DNA of 64,000 nt from Pohlia nutans (Eukaryota; Streptophyta; Bryopsida; Bryales; Mniaceae): assembly GCA_022496805.1 (NCBI GenBank), contig CM040093.1, positions 7,650,213 through 7,714,212 of the forward strand, given 5' to 3'. This document shows positions 11,295 to 22,919 of this stretch, in pieces; position 1 is the stretch's first letter; every line of letters starts with the position of its first letter. Both the position numbers and the translations under genes were made by a program. The notes beneath the pieces were generated by a model. That model did not search any database and had not been told where the DNA came from. It saw nothing but the letters and a program-made list of their open reading frames with translations.

Positions 11295-12539
11295 CAAACC
11301 GACTAACACACAATCATGTGATGTTACAGTAAATTACAAATGACACTAAATAGAATGAAGAATGTAGGTAGAAGGCTATGTATTATAGGAACCAGTTTTG
11401 TCATATATTGAGTACAACTTACATTTGAAAAAGTGAGGTTTTTGAACACAAAAATAGTATAAAAGTGGCACAAATCAATTGTAATGTACTATGTGGAGTA
11501 CATTTGATACCCTCTGGAGTAGAGTTGATACTTTGAGGGGTAAATCTTGATTGTACCATAAGAGATAGTTGTGATGGCACATAGGATGAATGAATCATGA
11601 GGGGATGAATGCACTATAAGTGATAATGGTTAGTGTGTAAACAGAGATGGGAATCAAGATAAACAACTCAAAGTGGATGAGTTGTGTTTGGGAGTTGAAG
11701 AGATCCAATTAAAAGGATGCCTTAGAGAACTCCAAATTAAGGAATTGTGCAATGAAGTTAGACAACTCCATCTACATGATAAATGCATTGGACTTAATTC
11801 CTAAAGGAGGTTGCATGCCAAAAAGGGTTGCAAGTGTTTTTCCAGATAGTATTTCACCACAAAGACTATGGTATTGATAGAAACTGCAAATATGAAAATG
11901 GAGCTTAGAATGGGAACTAAATATACCAAAATTTTATTTAATAATATGTGACGTGGAAAAAAAGATGTAGCTACTCAAAGGGCATTTTCTACGTATTTTG
12001 AGTCATGTACTGGGAAAATACATAATTGTTTTATAATCCCACAACGGATGGAAATGCTCTTGAAAATCACCATATGCACAGTGCATGGATATGCACCTCC
12101 TCAAAAAATCTCCCCTCCAAATTCACACTGTTACACCCCTTAGCATCGCTTGTATGCTAATACTTCCAGCGTAGAAAATACCCCAACATCCTTTAGGGGT
12201 TAAACATCTCTAAGATCATGACAAGTGCATTTGAGTTCAAAAACTTGAAATGAGTGATCTTTGAGATAATTATAGCTAACAAATTCAAAAAGGTGAGTAC
12301 TAAGACTTAGACTGACTTGGACTACTACTCTAGGGAATGGTTCTAGATGGAACCAAAGATTGAACATCAAAAATAAAAGCAAAGTCCTAGACAAAACTGA
12401 TTGTCATCTTTGATGTAAGTTTGAGCTCGGAGGTGATGAGAGGCTCTTTTTTGGTTGGAGTCTCTTATCTATAATTGGATGGTTGAGCCCTTATATTGCT
12501 CTTAGAGCTTATATATTGTGCTAATATATTGTATGTTGC
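11295..12539. other. Intergenic, no gene seen
   Basis: AT-rich, with no coding signal. A lone TTTAGGGGTTAA at about 12191-12203 looks like the right end of an old TTAA element whose left end is not recognisable. Confidence 0.5.
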
Positions 12540-13433
12540 TATTATCATATATAAGAGTCACTAGTGGTAGTTCTCAAGTTTTATTTTATTCAATCTTTCT
12601 CATAGGAGGTTCATAACAATTGGTTTTAGTGCTAGTTCATTTTTGAAAGTTAGAACCATAGAACCTAATGCTAACAATGAGATTGTTGCCCCCATATTAA
12701 TGTTATGGAAACAAAGAGGAAGAATTTACAGAGTTGATAGTTAAGACAATTTTAGTCGCCTTGAGAAAAGAGAAAGAAGAGAGGAGGAAGAAGAAAATGC
12801 ATATACTTGAAAAAAGTTGGTGAAGATTCCAAAGGTGATGGTGGACTAGAGGACTTAAGGAGAAGGAACCGTAGCCCAAAGAGGATGTTTCATCACATTC
12901 AGTCAAAGGAGAGTCTTTCTGATCCTTCCTTGTTATAGAGTGTTGAGACTTCTTCCTTGGCCTATGTCTCTTCCTCCTTAGCCTACGGCTTCTCCTCTTT
13001 AGGCTACGGTTACCCCTCATTGGGCTATGGCTCCTCCTCTTTGGATTACGGCTCTTCTTTTTTGAATTATGACTCTTCTTCTTAGGACTACGGCTACTCT
13101 TCTTTGGACTAAAGCTCCTCTTCCTTGAATCCTCCAGTCCACCAACAATCTTAAACTCTCCACTATCTACGTCAAGTATATGCATTTTTTTTCCTCCTTT
13201 TTTATTTTATTTTTAAAACAACTAAAACTATGATAGTTATCAATTGTGTAAATTCTTCCTCCTCTTTATTCTCACTAACATTAATATAGTCAACAATTTC
13301 ATTATTAGCATTAGGTTTCTACAGCTCTAACTTTAAAAAATGAACCGGCTCTGATACCAATTGTTATGAACCTCTTATAAAAAGGATTGAACAAAATAAA
13401 ACTTGAGGTTCACAACTACTAACTTTCATATAC
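12540..13433. mobile_element. Palindromic LTR-retrotransposon relic with PBS motif
   Basis: About 12540-12895 (+) is repeated as complement at about 13095-13433 (-). On the minus strand, AGGTTCATAACAA is followed by TTGGTATCAGAGC near 13350-13365. This is the usual plant LTR-retrotransposon primer-binding site, complementary to initiator tRNA-Met. The plus-strand copy near 12613 is a decayed version (TTGGTTTTAGTGC). So two LTR-end plus leader segments face each other, each running into the same ATG (MHIL...) region. Confidence 0.65.
12703..13185 (-). CDS. Ser/Lys/Arg-repeat reading frame inside LTR relic
   Basis: A frame of 160 codons starts MHILDVDSGEFKIVGGLEDSRK. It then reads a degenerate repeat of about 8 residues of the type SxSPKKKSR / SRNPKRRSHSPMR, and ends in unrelated hydrophobic sequence. 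The repeat comes from a tandem DNA repeat of about 24 bp (CTACGGCTTCTCCTCTTTAG-like on the plus strand). It lies just downstream of a primer-binding-site motif, so it may be the start of an element-encoded, gag-like basic protein or a captured SR-type tail. It may be neither: repeat DNA stays open easily. Expression is uncertain. Confidence 0.3.
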   Translation of the reverse strand: MHILDVDSGEFKIVGGLEDSRKRSFSPKKSSRSPKKKSHNSKKKSRNPKRRSHSPMRGNRSLKRRSRRLRRKRHRPRKKSQHSITRKDQKDSPLTECDETSSLGYGSFSLSPLVHHHLWNLHQLFSSICIFFFLLSSFSFLKATKIVLTINSVNSSSLFP

Positions 13434-13523
13434 GATAAGTGGTTACATCTGATTGAATTTGCTTACAATAAAAACCTTCATAGCAGTATTAGTGTGAGTC
13501 CATTTTATGCTTTGACTATATAG
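13434..13523 (+). pseudogene. Ty3/gypsy integrase relic
   Basis: The frame reads DKWLHLIEFAYNKNLHSSISVSPFYALTI and then stops. This matches the well-known end of the gypsy integrase core (W..HL..EFAYN...HSSI..SPF.AL). No further integrase, protease or RT was recognised around it, so it is a short relic. It abuts the palindromic LTR relic on its left. Confidence 0.65.
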
Positions 13524-14193
13524 TTAAGAGGGTAGATCTTGATTGGAAGGATTATCCTAACATATTTTCTTTACCCTTAACAAAGCACTATATAATCCTT
13601 CTACCTCATTTGACTTAGAAAAATTACAAATCTCCAAATGACTCAATGACCACAGTACGATTTACCTTTTGAATAGTCACAGGGTAGATTTTATTTTCAA
13701 AAAATGTGGCCACAATGGGGTCTTGGCATTTGTTAAGTTTAATTTCCAAAGTACTATTGCCTATTTCAAATCCCGTTTCAAAGACAATTGAAAATTTGGG
13801 TAGGTATTTATGATGTTAAATTTTAATGTTTTATTTTTTATTTTTCTAATTTAAGATAGAAGAATGGATGAGATGTGTGGAAATATATATATATATTTAT
13901 TTATTTATATTTATATTTATATTTATATATTTATATATATTTATATTGGTGCTCTAAAACAAAAGCTACATCGACCTCAATACAATTTTGTTGAAATAGA
14001 ACAGGAGCAAAAAAAATTGTTTTTTCCACTTTAAACGCTAACATCCGTCACAATCTTTGTAGTTAAAGTTGCTGAAATTTTTAGGTTTAGTACATCATAT
14101 GAGGCACATGGTACTATGAGCTGCATTACGTAGCAGCAATAGCCATATAGTATAGCGCAGCGTGTAGTACTCAGTTGATTGTGCATGAGTGCT
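13524..14193. other. Intergenic, probable decayed retroelement
   Basis: No open coding region. It likely continues the gypsy relic. It also has an AT-rich (TATATT)n-like stretch at about 13885-13945. Confidence 0.4.
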
Positions 14194-14197
14194 TTAA

Positions 14198-14997
14198 CCC
14201 TTTAGTGCCCAGGGTGGTTCTGCAGAAACCACAATTTCTTGGGTAATGTCTCTTTAAAACTCTCTATGTTGAAATTAGGAATACTATTAATAGTATCCAA
14301 CCATATCAATGTAAGCATAGCTTAATGAAACAAGTGTCAGTTAAATCTTGGTAAGATCGGACAGTTGGATTGGAAGATTATAGTATGTCTTTGAACCGTA
14401 TAATGCACACTCAAAGATGAGATTTTGGGGGGTGTGTGACTTCAAGGTTAAATAGAATTTGGGTTAAATTTTAAAAAATAAAAGTGAAGATGTTTAGCAA
14501 TGGCTTGTGTCAACACCTCTTCAATGCAATCTTTCATGTCAAGAACGGACTCATACATAATTATTGTGAATTTTATAAGTGAAAGCGACTTAACTATGTA
14601 CGGATTAGGACAAAATTTATACGTTAAAATAAGGAAGGAGTTGGTACATTGATGAAGATCAAACTACATACACTAATGGAACATGAACAAGAGAACACAA
14701 TCCCAAAAAAAATACAACAAAAAAAACTTTCAAACACAAGAAATACCACATAGTACATGTGTTGTATTTGTAAGTATTTGCTGTATTTTGAGGTATTTGC
14801 AGTATTTTGGTGTTTTGTACATAGGTATTTGGATAGCTAAGAAAGTCAGATTTCAAATTTTCTTTTTGCATCATTTGCAAAATCAAAAGTTGCACATTTG
14901 AACTTCAAACATTGGACTGAGATTGTTCACAGATTTTCTAGCATTTCATTTTCTAGTGATTTAGTGACCACTTAGTGGTTACCTGGGCACTAAAGGG
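14198..14997. mobile_element. TTAA element A2 (piggyBac-like MITE)
   Basis: Exactly 800 bp between TTAA at 14194-14197 and 14998-15001. TIR CCCTTTAGTGCCCAGG. Same family as A1. Both ends can fold: at the right end ACCAC/GTGGT is centred at nucleotide 25 from the tip, and at the left end GTGGTT/AACCAC is centred at about 26. Confidence 0.85.
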
Positions 14998-15001
14998 TTA
15001 A

Positions 15002-17337
15002 TGACTTGATGTTTTGGTACAAAATGCAAATAACTTTGTATCCATTTTTTACTACCCCTTTAATACATTGTTTTGTAGTAAATTAAGTACCAGTGTAACA
15101 GTTAATGCATGTGTGACCAAATTTTCATGATTGAAGTAAGCTGAAACCTCCAAAACTCCCACTTTACCTGTTTGTCAATTCCTAATCCTAAAACCCATGA
15201 GTACCAAAATTATACCCCCCTGCAACTTAAAAAAAAGTTCATTTTTGTTCAACAGGCGAGAAGTGCATTGTCGTACCCCCAAATGCAAAAATTCCTAATT
15301 CAGTGTTTAAAATTAAAAATAATAAAATTTTGGCTTTTTTTCAATTTAAAACTTTAATTTAGCCACAACCAAGTGATATGTCAAAGATGTTTGGATGTAA
15401 ATTACATTTCACTAGCATGAGTTGTTTGAGGAGAAAAACCTTGTGCTTTATACAAATGTAGTGTGTGAGTGGCAACAATTCAAGAGGGATATGTACAACT
15501 CCTCACTTCTTGTCATCTCACCCGATTAAACTTTTTTTACATAAATATGCATTACTTCAGCAAAAAAAGTATTCAAAACACAAAATTCTTTTTTGAGGTG
15601 AAATATTACTTGATTATGCAACTTTTCTTAGTTGAATAAAACTAAAATTAAGTTAATTTACCATGCACGATTGAGCCCCAAAATTCTGATCACAACACAT
15701 TTACTTATCATTCAACTCATGCACATCATTTCAAATTTATCTATATCTCATGCATAAAAACTTCAAATGAGAAAATTGTTTTTGCAAGTGGAAGATGACT
15801 TGACCTTCCAATATTTTTTAGTTGAACCTTTTTTTCAAAATAAAATCTTGATTGTGCATCAAATTTCACTAAAATTTAGCGCAATAAGAACTCACATCAG
15901 CTTACAAGTCTTTGACCTATATCATTTAGAAGTGACTTAAAATATGAATTTCATTGCAAGACCAGCTTTTATTCCTTGAGAACTTACACTTGATTATCAA
16001 AAAGATTTAAGAAACGTAAAGAATGGTAAATTTTCAACATTTCCGCAATTTCAAGGAGTAATTTTTGTGGAATTTGACAAAGATAATTGATAGTTTCCCC
16101 AAAAAATTGACATTAATGTTTAGAAATGTTTTTTGCCGGCCTTGGCCTCCACCTATAGTAGTCATTGAACAAACGAACCATCTTGGCTTTCAACAAATTC
16201 TCCAATAAAAAAGCTTGATTTTTTATTACAATGAAATTTGATGAAGTATGTAAAGTTTAAGAGAGAAGAAAGGGTGTTTTGGCAATACTTCCTTTAAATT
16301 CCAAATTGTACATTAACAATCTTTACTAATTACTAAGTCTACTTGAATGTGTTTTTTGAGTCATTTTTTTCTTGTAGTCAAATTAGCACTATAATGATAA
16401 GTATTGTGGCAAAAAAAAAGGATACGACAGTAATCATAATTTTGTAATTTTCATTACCAAATCTTGCTACCATGATGTATAAATCTCCCTTTGAGATTAT
16501 TGCCTCTATTTAGGGTTATATAAAAAAATTGGAGGTCACAAGGCCCAAAAGAATAATGCTAGTATAGTTTAATACTCAATTGCCTCTACAATCATAGCTT
16601 TGTCTTTTCTCACAATTGATTTGAATGTTACAAATTTATCAAAGCCAATGAGTTATCAACTCCATGCGCCTAGTATTTTGAAATGTCAATTAATGACACC
16701 AAACTCAACTTTTATGTTTAACTTCTAAGAATAAAAGATTCATCCTTTTAACACGACAAATTTAATCGCATTAGGAAAAAATTTAGGCCCCTTCAAAAGG
16801 CTACTAATTCAGCCAAATTGCAAAGCAAAATAACAACATAATAATAAATTTTAAAATAATAAAATAAAATGTATATATATTATATAAAACAATATTAAAA
16901 ATTTCAGTCTGATGTGGCCGAACTTGTACCACGTCAAATTTTATTTTAAAATATTTTTAGTAAAATGTTTTTTATTTTATTATTATTATTATTTTACAAT
17001 TTAATTATAGATTATTAATATTATTATTATTATTATTATTTTGCATGGTAGTTTGGTTGAATTAGCATTCATTTGGAGGCCTGAATTTTTTCTAGTGGAT
17101 CATCGTATTGTGAAAAATATAATTTGGATGTGACCAAATTTTATATTACTGTAATCAATGAAGAACATGACATGTGTTTGCTAAAAAAAAACAGTAATTT
17201 AAACAAAAAGAACTTCTCAAAATCTATTCAAAATGGCTTTTAAGAAAAAAAATCTCAATTCTGGCTTCTTCGTCTTCTATAGGCCAATGGAATAACACAA
17301 AATTTGAAAATACTCAAATCCCCGCTTTGGGTTAGCA
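15002..17337. other. AT-rich intergenic, no gene seen
   Basis: No coding region recognised. It holds one decayed MITE terminus at about 16130-16165 (GCCGGCCTTGGCCTCCACC...) and (ATT)n tracts at about 16975-17040. Confidence 0.5.
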
Positions 17338-17734
17338 TTAACCCCTAACTGCCCAGTTGTCCATTTATTGGATGTACAAATTTCATCCACGTTTTCTCAT
17401 CCGCCATGCACTTTTTGCAAGGAAAAAGAATACTACAAAATTCTATGGCAAGATAGCTTCATGCATGTGTGATCCAATTAGAAAGGAGAAAATTTGTGAA
17501 AATTTAATGCCTCATTTCCTGTTGTAGTGATTCACCAAAAAATTTGAAGATTTTAGTCTAAATGTGTTCTTGAAAAATAAACTCATAAAATTAAACTACC
17601 AAAAAATCTCCAGAAATCACTACACTTAGAGTATACATTTCAACCCATCACAACAAATTTCATCCACAGATTGTCAATATCTTAATTATAATCGAATTAC
17701 AAAAGAATTTTGAATTTAAGTTTCAAATTTTATA

Positions 17735-19966
17735 GATAGATAGATAGAAACACCAACCCTTATGCAAGGCCGGCGTGAATAAAGTGTCCGTTCGTAATGT
17801 CAATGACCCGGTGCCCACTGGACAAAGGGACATTGGGACAAAACTACTCTCCCCTTTCGAGGATGGACACTATAGTAACCGAAACAGAGTAACAGTAACA
17901 AAAAAGTAAATTAATGATGGTTAGGTGCTAGATAGTATAAAGGTATGTTTTGGGTTAGTTATTATCGCTAAGTCATGAGTTCTTTGGTTGGTTGGTGAAG
18001 GGCGTTGTATCACACTTATGTGGTCCGGGTTCAAAATCTATTGGGCTCGTTTGAGCAGTGATGTGATACACATGACTTGGTGCTGCTAGTGAGTTGTCAT
18101 GGCAGGAAAGTTTAAACTAACCAACCGGCCCTACCTATCCCTGAGACAAGATGAGCTAGTTGTTTGAAAAGAGTGTCTAGCAGTGGTTTTCACCACTACC
18201 CCCCTCTTTTAATGTACTACGTCTGTTGGTATTGTTTGATTATTCTCTATAAGTCTTTTATGTAGAAGGATAGATCCGGCATATTGTATGGCAATGGTAT
18301 TTATTGCTTTGAATGTGTGTTTTATAGAGGTTTCGCAAATGTTGAATTTTGTTTCTAGTTGTTTCATTGAGGGGACGTGTGTGGTTCCTCTGGCTCCGGC
18401 TGTAATGACTATGATAGGATCTACTTTCCAACCTTGTTGTATGATGTCATTAATTAGAGGTTGGTATTTTACAATTTTCCTGCCAATTGTTTCTGGTGAA
18501 AATCTGTCGTTTGTGTATGTGAATTCTATAAATTGTATGGTTAGGCTATCATCGGGGTTTAGGGGATGTGGACTTTGGTATGGGAGGCCTTTAATACATA
18601 TTATATCTGGTTTGAATCTGGCATTACATTGACATCTTTGTTGATTACAAGTACATGGTAATAACCATGGAGGAACTGTGTTTTCTTCTGGGTTATTGTT
18701 GAATGTGCCCGCATTCATGAGAATATAGCATCTTGATTTATTTGAGGATATTATTAATTTTTTTAATTCCCATACCGCTTTATTGTGTCTTTTGGTTCTT
18801 AGTGCGTGTATATGGTGCTGTTTGCATAGTAAAAGTACATGTAGCCATGTATCTGCATCTTGTGAATTACAGATGGGACATGTTTTTGAGGGGAATCTTT
18901 GTATGCCAAAAATTAATTGCTTTCTGGCATTTCCCATGTATTGACCGGTTCTAAATTTTAGTATGCTTGTTTTTTGTGAGTCTGTTATTTCTGGATTATT
19001 CCAGAAGTCATTGGACATTTCGTTATCTATGATGGAGTTTGTTGTCCATTTGTTAATGTTGGGAAAGTCTTCTGCCAGTATTTCTAGGTTATTTTCTCGG
19101 TCATGTTTCTTTATGTATTCTTCCAAACATCTAACTGGTCCTTTGACTGGTCGTTTGATACGACCGGGCCATGTGTCTTTTTGGAAGTAGTAAGGTGTGG
19201 TATGTGCAAATTCGTGTGGATTTGTTGCAGCTTGATAACCTCTTTTCATGGTTCCTTCTTATGCGAGTTGATTTGCGTGTTCATTCCCGTTGATTTTAGC
19301 GTGTGCTTTAACTTTGTATATTGTGGTTGGTTGTGTTCGCTTTTTTAGCATTTTTACCATTTCTTCTAATATGGTTTTATCAGCGTGGTTGTTTTGTTGG
19401 GTTGGGTGTTTTAATTGTGTGTTTAGAACGTGTATACAGTTGAGACAATCAGTAAAAATATGTGCAGGTTCGTTTATGTATTTAGTGGTGATCAGTGAAA
19501 GTGTTTCATGTATGGCCATTAGTTCTGCTCTGAAGCATGTTTGTAGTCCCGGCAGTCTTTTTGATATTTGTACATCTGGTTTAGATGAGTTGTATATTCC
19601 ATATCCTGCTTTTTCTTTTTTCCAATGGCCATCATTTGCTTCTTTTGGCGGTAAAAAGGAACCATCTGTGTAGTAGCTGTACTCTGGTAGGAATTTTAGT
19701 GTAGTGTTTATTTCGAAGTTTGGTAGGGGTATTATGTCAATGGTTTGTGGATTATTGTATGGTGGGTATATTAGTTTGTTCCATTTTGTGCTTTTGTTAA
19801 CTTTTGTGTTCGGCAATGTGGGTGGTGTTGTTTGTGTATGGTATTGCGAAATTTGTAGATTTTCTATTGTTGTGTTTATGGTGTCTATCTGGTTTATTGT
19901 GCCAATGTTGTTGTTTTGATGGTGAATACACCATATATGCATTGCAAGTGGTTCGTTTCTGATTTT
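17735..19966 (-). mobile_element. 5'-truncated non-LTR retrotransposon (RNase H + RLE)
   Basis: A 2232-bp insertion in element D1, flanked by a 15-bp duplication (GTTTCAAATTTTATA at 17720-17734 and 19967-19981). On the minus strand the element begins inside its open reading frame, has a 3' UTR of about 470 bases (18208-17735) and ends in a (TATC)n tail. The target is known because intact copies of D carry the uninterrupted sequence once. A 79-bp stub of the same 3' end lies at 31365-31443. Confidence 0.9.
18209..19966 (-). pseudogene. Non-LTR ORF C-terminus: RNase H, zinc knuckle, RLE
   Basis: One frame runs from the truncation point to 18209, broken only by a TAA at 19259-19261. The N-terminal part (19942-19262) is an RNase H: YTDGS (D93 counted from the Met at 19942), FRAEL (E140), IFTDC (D165) and GNEHANQLA, where the usual last catalytic Asp is Asn (224). 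After the stop come CPIC...H....C (C124, C127, H137, C142 counted from the Met at 19249), RHN at 154-156, and a PD-(D/E)XK-like endonuclease with KPD (213-215) and IEFTYTND (E242). CCHC + RHN + KPD is the signature of the restriction-like endonuclease of R2-type elements. RNase H ahead of such an endonuclease recalls Dualen/RandI-like elements; the clade is not certain. The reverse transcriptase is missing through 5' truncation. Confidence 0.85.
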
Positions 19967-20153
19967 GTTTCAAATTTTATACAAATATATTGGTGATAGC
20001 AATCGAGGATCTAACCGTATGGATAGAATCTAAAATTTATAATGTACAACTTTTATTCATACATCAAGTTCAATGTATCCCTCTTAGTTGCATTTTATAA
20101 TGCATCTTTGCAAAACTGCCGAACTTGGAGGGATGAGGACGTTCAGGTGTTAA

Positions 20154-22169
20154 GGTCATGCATAAGTTATTTTGCTACTTTTGAGATATTTGCTAGCAGA
20201 ATTGGCCTTAGAGACAAATTCCAAGAAATTAATATTGTAATTATCGACGTATTTTTTTAACCATATTTTTTTAACAATATTCTTTCTACCGTAGTCGGGA
20301 GAACTTCAAAATAGTCTACCGGTATAATTTAAGAAATATGGCCTCATTTTAACAAGGTTATTTATGAGAAATATTTTTCAGTCATTTGGAAGAAGATTTC
20401 TCACGGAATGCACAAATTTACGCAATTTAATTCCCAATATTCAAATTGATACAAATTTTCGAAGTGAAAAGAACTTCATGACCCAAATCAAACCTCTAGG
20501 TTCCCCATGTGGTACTAATTTTCACTCATAAGGATACCCAAAACCACCAACTACTTCTTCGCAATGCTTGGCATGCCATTGGTTTACTTGACTAGTGAAA
20601 TTGGTGGTTTTGAGTCTCAACTATGGTGGCCCCAAGAAAACTCTACATGTCATAATTGGGGAAGGTGGTGGTTTTAGGACATCCAACCTTACATGCCCTT
20701 AACGCGAGAGAGCATGTTGGTATATGCCGATTCCAGCATTACCCATGACTTAGTGATAATGCCGGAATCAGCAAATACCGGCCCACTCTCTAGTACAATA
20801 TGTAGAAGAAGACGACGATGAAGACGGTTTACTGAATGCTCATTCACTTCACAAGCTCGCGTTTCCAGAACCCCGTGCACATCCGGTCGCCATTCTGCCG
20901 AGCTCTGCACAGCACGAGAGATCAGGGCTTCTCCGTACTCCGGCCTCTTGAAGCGAAAGATTCAACAAGGCAGGAACGCTGTACATCGCAGACAAACAAT
21001 CTGTGAACACACATACTAAACGAGGAGATGCACTGTTGTCATCAATTAAACGATTCGAGTGAAGGAGAGGCCAGGGTTTGATGGAAATGCGCATGTCATG
21101 TTTTCCAACCTTCCGTCACACGAGCGAACGAAGCAATGAAGACGAACATGGCTACATAGTCTACTGACAAGGAACATGCGTTCGTTGATAGCCTCTGACT
21201 CCAGTCTACTCCAGCATCACAGATCCCGAAATGACCACCTCCTACTCTGCAAGGCTCCTCGTGTTTCAGGATTTCCAGAACGGCCGGATGCATGAGGCCA
21301 GCACTCTGTCGTATTGCGTGCCACACATGGCCCGTCGTGTTCTCCTTTGCCTTCTAAACTGTATTTTTCCTTGGGATGCGCACAGGTCGAGAGCCATTGC
21401 ACGTCAACATGTCCGTTGCTTACGGTGGAATCAACACATTGTGCATACCGGAACAGGGAATATACTGTTTCCCTACCTATTTCTGAGCTACTTTCTTTTT
21501 TCTTTTTCTTTTATGGAAACAAATGGCACCAATTCCATTGCAATAAAGAACCAATACACTATACATTGAACCAGGCCAGAACAACTTACCAGCCGCCGAA
21601 CCAAACCAAGTACCAACCTAAGACCAAACCTGGGCTACTTCTGAGCTTTCGTGCTGCTACATGGATCACAGCGCCAGCCAATCATCCCGCTCGCGAGTTG
21701 GTACCTGTGAATAAGAAAAAATGGTGCAGCAGGTGCTTATTCCTCAATAATTCATGTTCTGCATTCAAAGTGCAAGAAATGGTTAGGTCGTGCGTTTGAA
21801 ATTGTTTCTTACTGCCTGTTGCGTAAGCTTCGAACTGACTTTTGTCAGAGAAGGATGCCCCTGCTCCACAATTTTATTTTATTTTTGAAACAACTACCAG
21901 GACACTTTATTCTAAGTAAAGTAAGAAAGCGTCACAAATCGAAAACCTCCCTGGCGAAGCAGTTTTTAAAACCGTTTGAACGATTTTTATTTTTACCGCG
22001 GCAGTGATGGTAGCTGGAACCGTTACTGTAGCCTACACGATGCCAATTGGAAGACTTTTCGTGGCGAGACCGGAGAAAAGTGAGGCGGAGAGTTCGGGAC
22101 GAGTTGCCAACAAGTAGCCCTGCTTCTGAAGACGTGCTGTTGTTTTGACGTCTTGTCCATGAAGACAAC
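20154..22169. other. Intergenic; GC-richer island without recognised gene
   Basis: About 20690-21450 is richer in G+C and has several short overlapping frames on both strands, none resembling a known family. It may be an old gene remnant or an upstream regulatory region. Poly-T-flanked pieces at about 21500-21550 and 21865-21915 contain the complement of a LINE 3' end (TGCAATGGAAT...TTTGTTTC). Confidence 0.4.
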
Positions 22170-22260
22170 CTGCCAGCTTTCTTTCTCCTTCACCTTCCAC
22201 ACCTTTCTTTCTTCTTCTCCTTTCTTGTCTCACACTTTCCCTTATTTGTCACTGATTCTC
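22170..22260 (+). promoter_or_regulatory. Pyrimidine-rich tract upstream of orphan gene
   Basis: A long C/T stretch (CTTTCTTTCTCCTTC..., TTTCTTTCTTCTTCTCC) resembles the plant core-promoter Y patch or a CT-rich 5' UTR. It lies about 660 bases upstream of the ATG at 22920, with the tandem repeats between. No clear TATA box was identified. Confidence 0.4.
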
Positions 22261-22457
22261 TCGAGATTCTTTATTATTATTCTTACCTCGAGGCTCGGGC
22301 GGCTTTGGGAGAAGAGCCAGCAACAGTCGTCCCGCGCTCATATTAATTTCGCGTCTCCTGTGCGTAGTTGTTTTTCGTTCCGTTTGCGCGCTCCAGGACC
22401 TCGCGCTTTTCAGTTTCTGGCGGTTTCTGAAGTGCATTGTCAGTAGTCGAGCTAAGC

Positions 22458-22919
22458 CGGAGCAGTGGTACGAGTTTCTTGAAGAAACTCGGTTTTGGAA
22501 TTCGTAAGCCGCTACTCTAGAGCAAGGAAGAAACAGGATAGAGTGATTAGGACCTCTTCTCGTACATTACTTGCAGCTCAGTTCGTGTGCAAGCTTTCTG
22601 GCAAGGACTGTGACGCTTTCGGATCAGCAGTTGGAGCCAAGCTGGAGCAGAATCACGATTTTCTTGAAGAAACTCGGGTGCTGTGTTGAGGAATTCGTAA
22701 ACCGCTACCTTAAAGCAAGAAAGAAACAGGATAGAGTGATTAGTACCTCATTACTTGCAGTTCAATTCGTGTGCAAGCTCTCTGTCAAGGACTGTGACGC
22801 TTGAGAAACAAGTCGGAGCGGTGTGAAGATTTTCTTGAAGGAACTCGGGTGCGTGTGTTCGTGGAATTCTTAATTCGTTACTTTAGAACAAGAAAGAAAC
22901 AGGATAAGAGTGATTTGTA
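22458..22919 (+). repeat. Three tandem repeats in the leader of the orphan gene
   Basis: Three copies, each beginning near GGAGC(A/G)G and TTTTCTTGAAGAAACTCGG and followed by GAATTCxTAAxxCGxTAC and GAAAGAAACAGGATA. They lie at about 22458-22647, 22648-22810 and 22811-22919. The third copy ends directly at the start codon, so the repeats are probably transcribed 5' leader. Confidence 0.8.

Larger units (their letters stand above)
17342..20149. mobile_element. TTAA element D1, split by a retrotransposon
   Basis: Starts TTAA-CCCCTAACTGCCC and ends at a decayed TIR followed by TTAA (20150-20153). The parts at 17342-17734 and 19967-20149 align to the two halves of D2 (to 46626) and D3 (56359-56927). 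The left end carries the hairpin (GTCCA/TGGAT) centred near nucleotide 25. The host element is about 560 bp without the insert and one duplication. Confidence 0.85.

Noticed and set aside
12703..13185. Ser/Arg-rich frame as a genuine SR splicing factor
   Set aside because: No RRM, the repeat is a simple 24-bp DNA repeat, and the frame sits between inverted LTR/PBS segments. Listed only as a low-confidence reading frame.
17950..18090. tRNA-derived SINE (GGGTTCAAAATC resembles a B box)
   Set aside because: No convincing A box or fold, and the segment lies in the 3' UTR of the non-LTR element.
18288..19919. Plus-strand frames opposite the retrotransposon ORF
   Set aside because: They are shadows of the minus-strand RNase H/endonuclease coding sequence.
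20690..21400. Possible gene in the GC-richer island
   Set aside because: Several overlapping short frames on both strands, none with family signatures or a supported splice structure.
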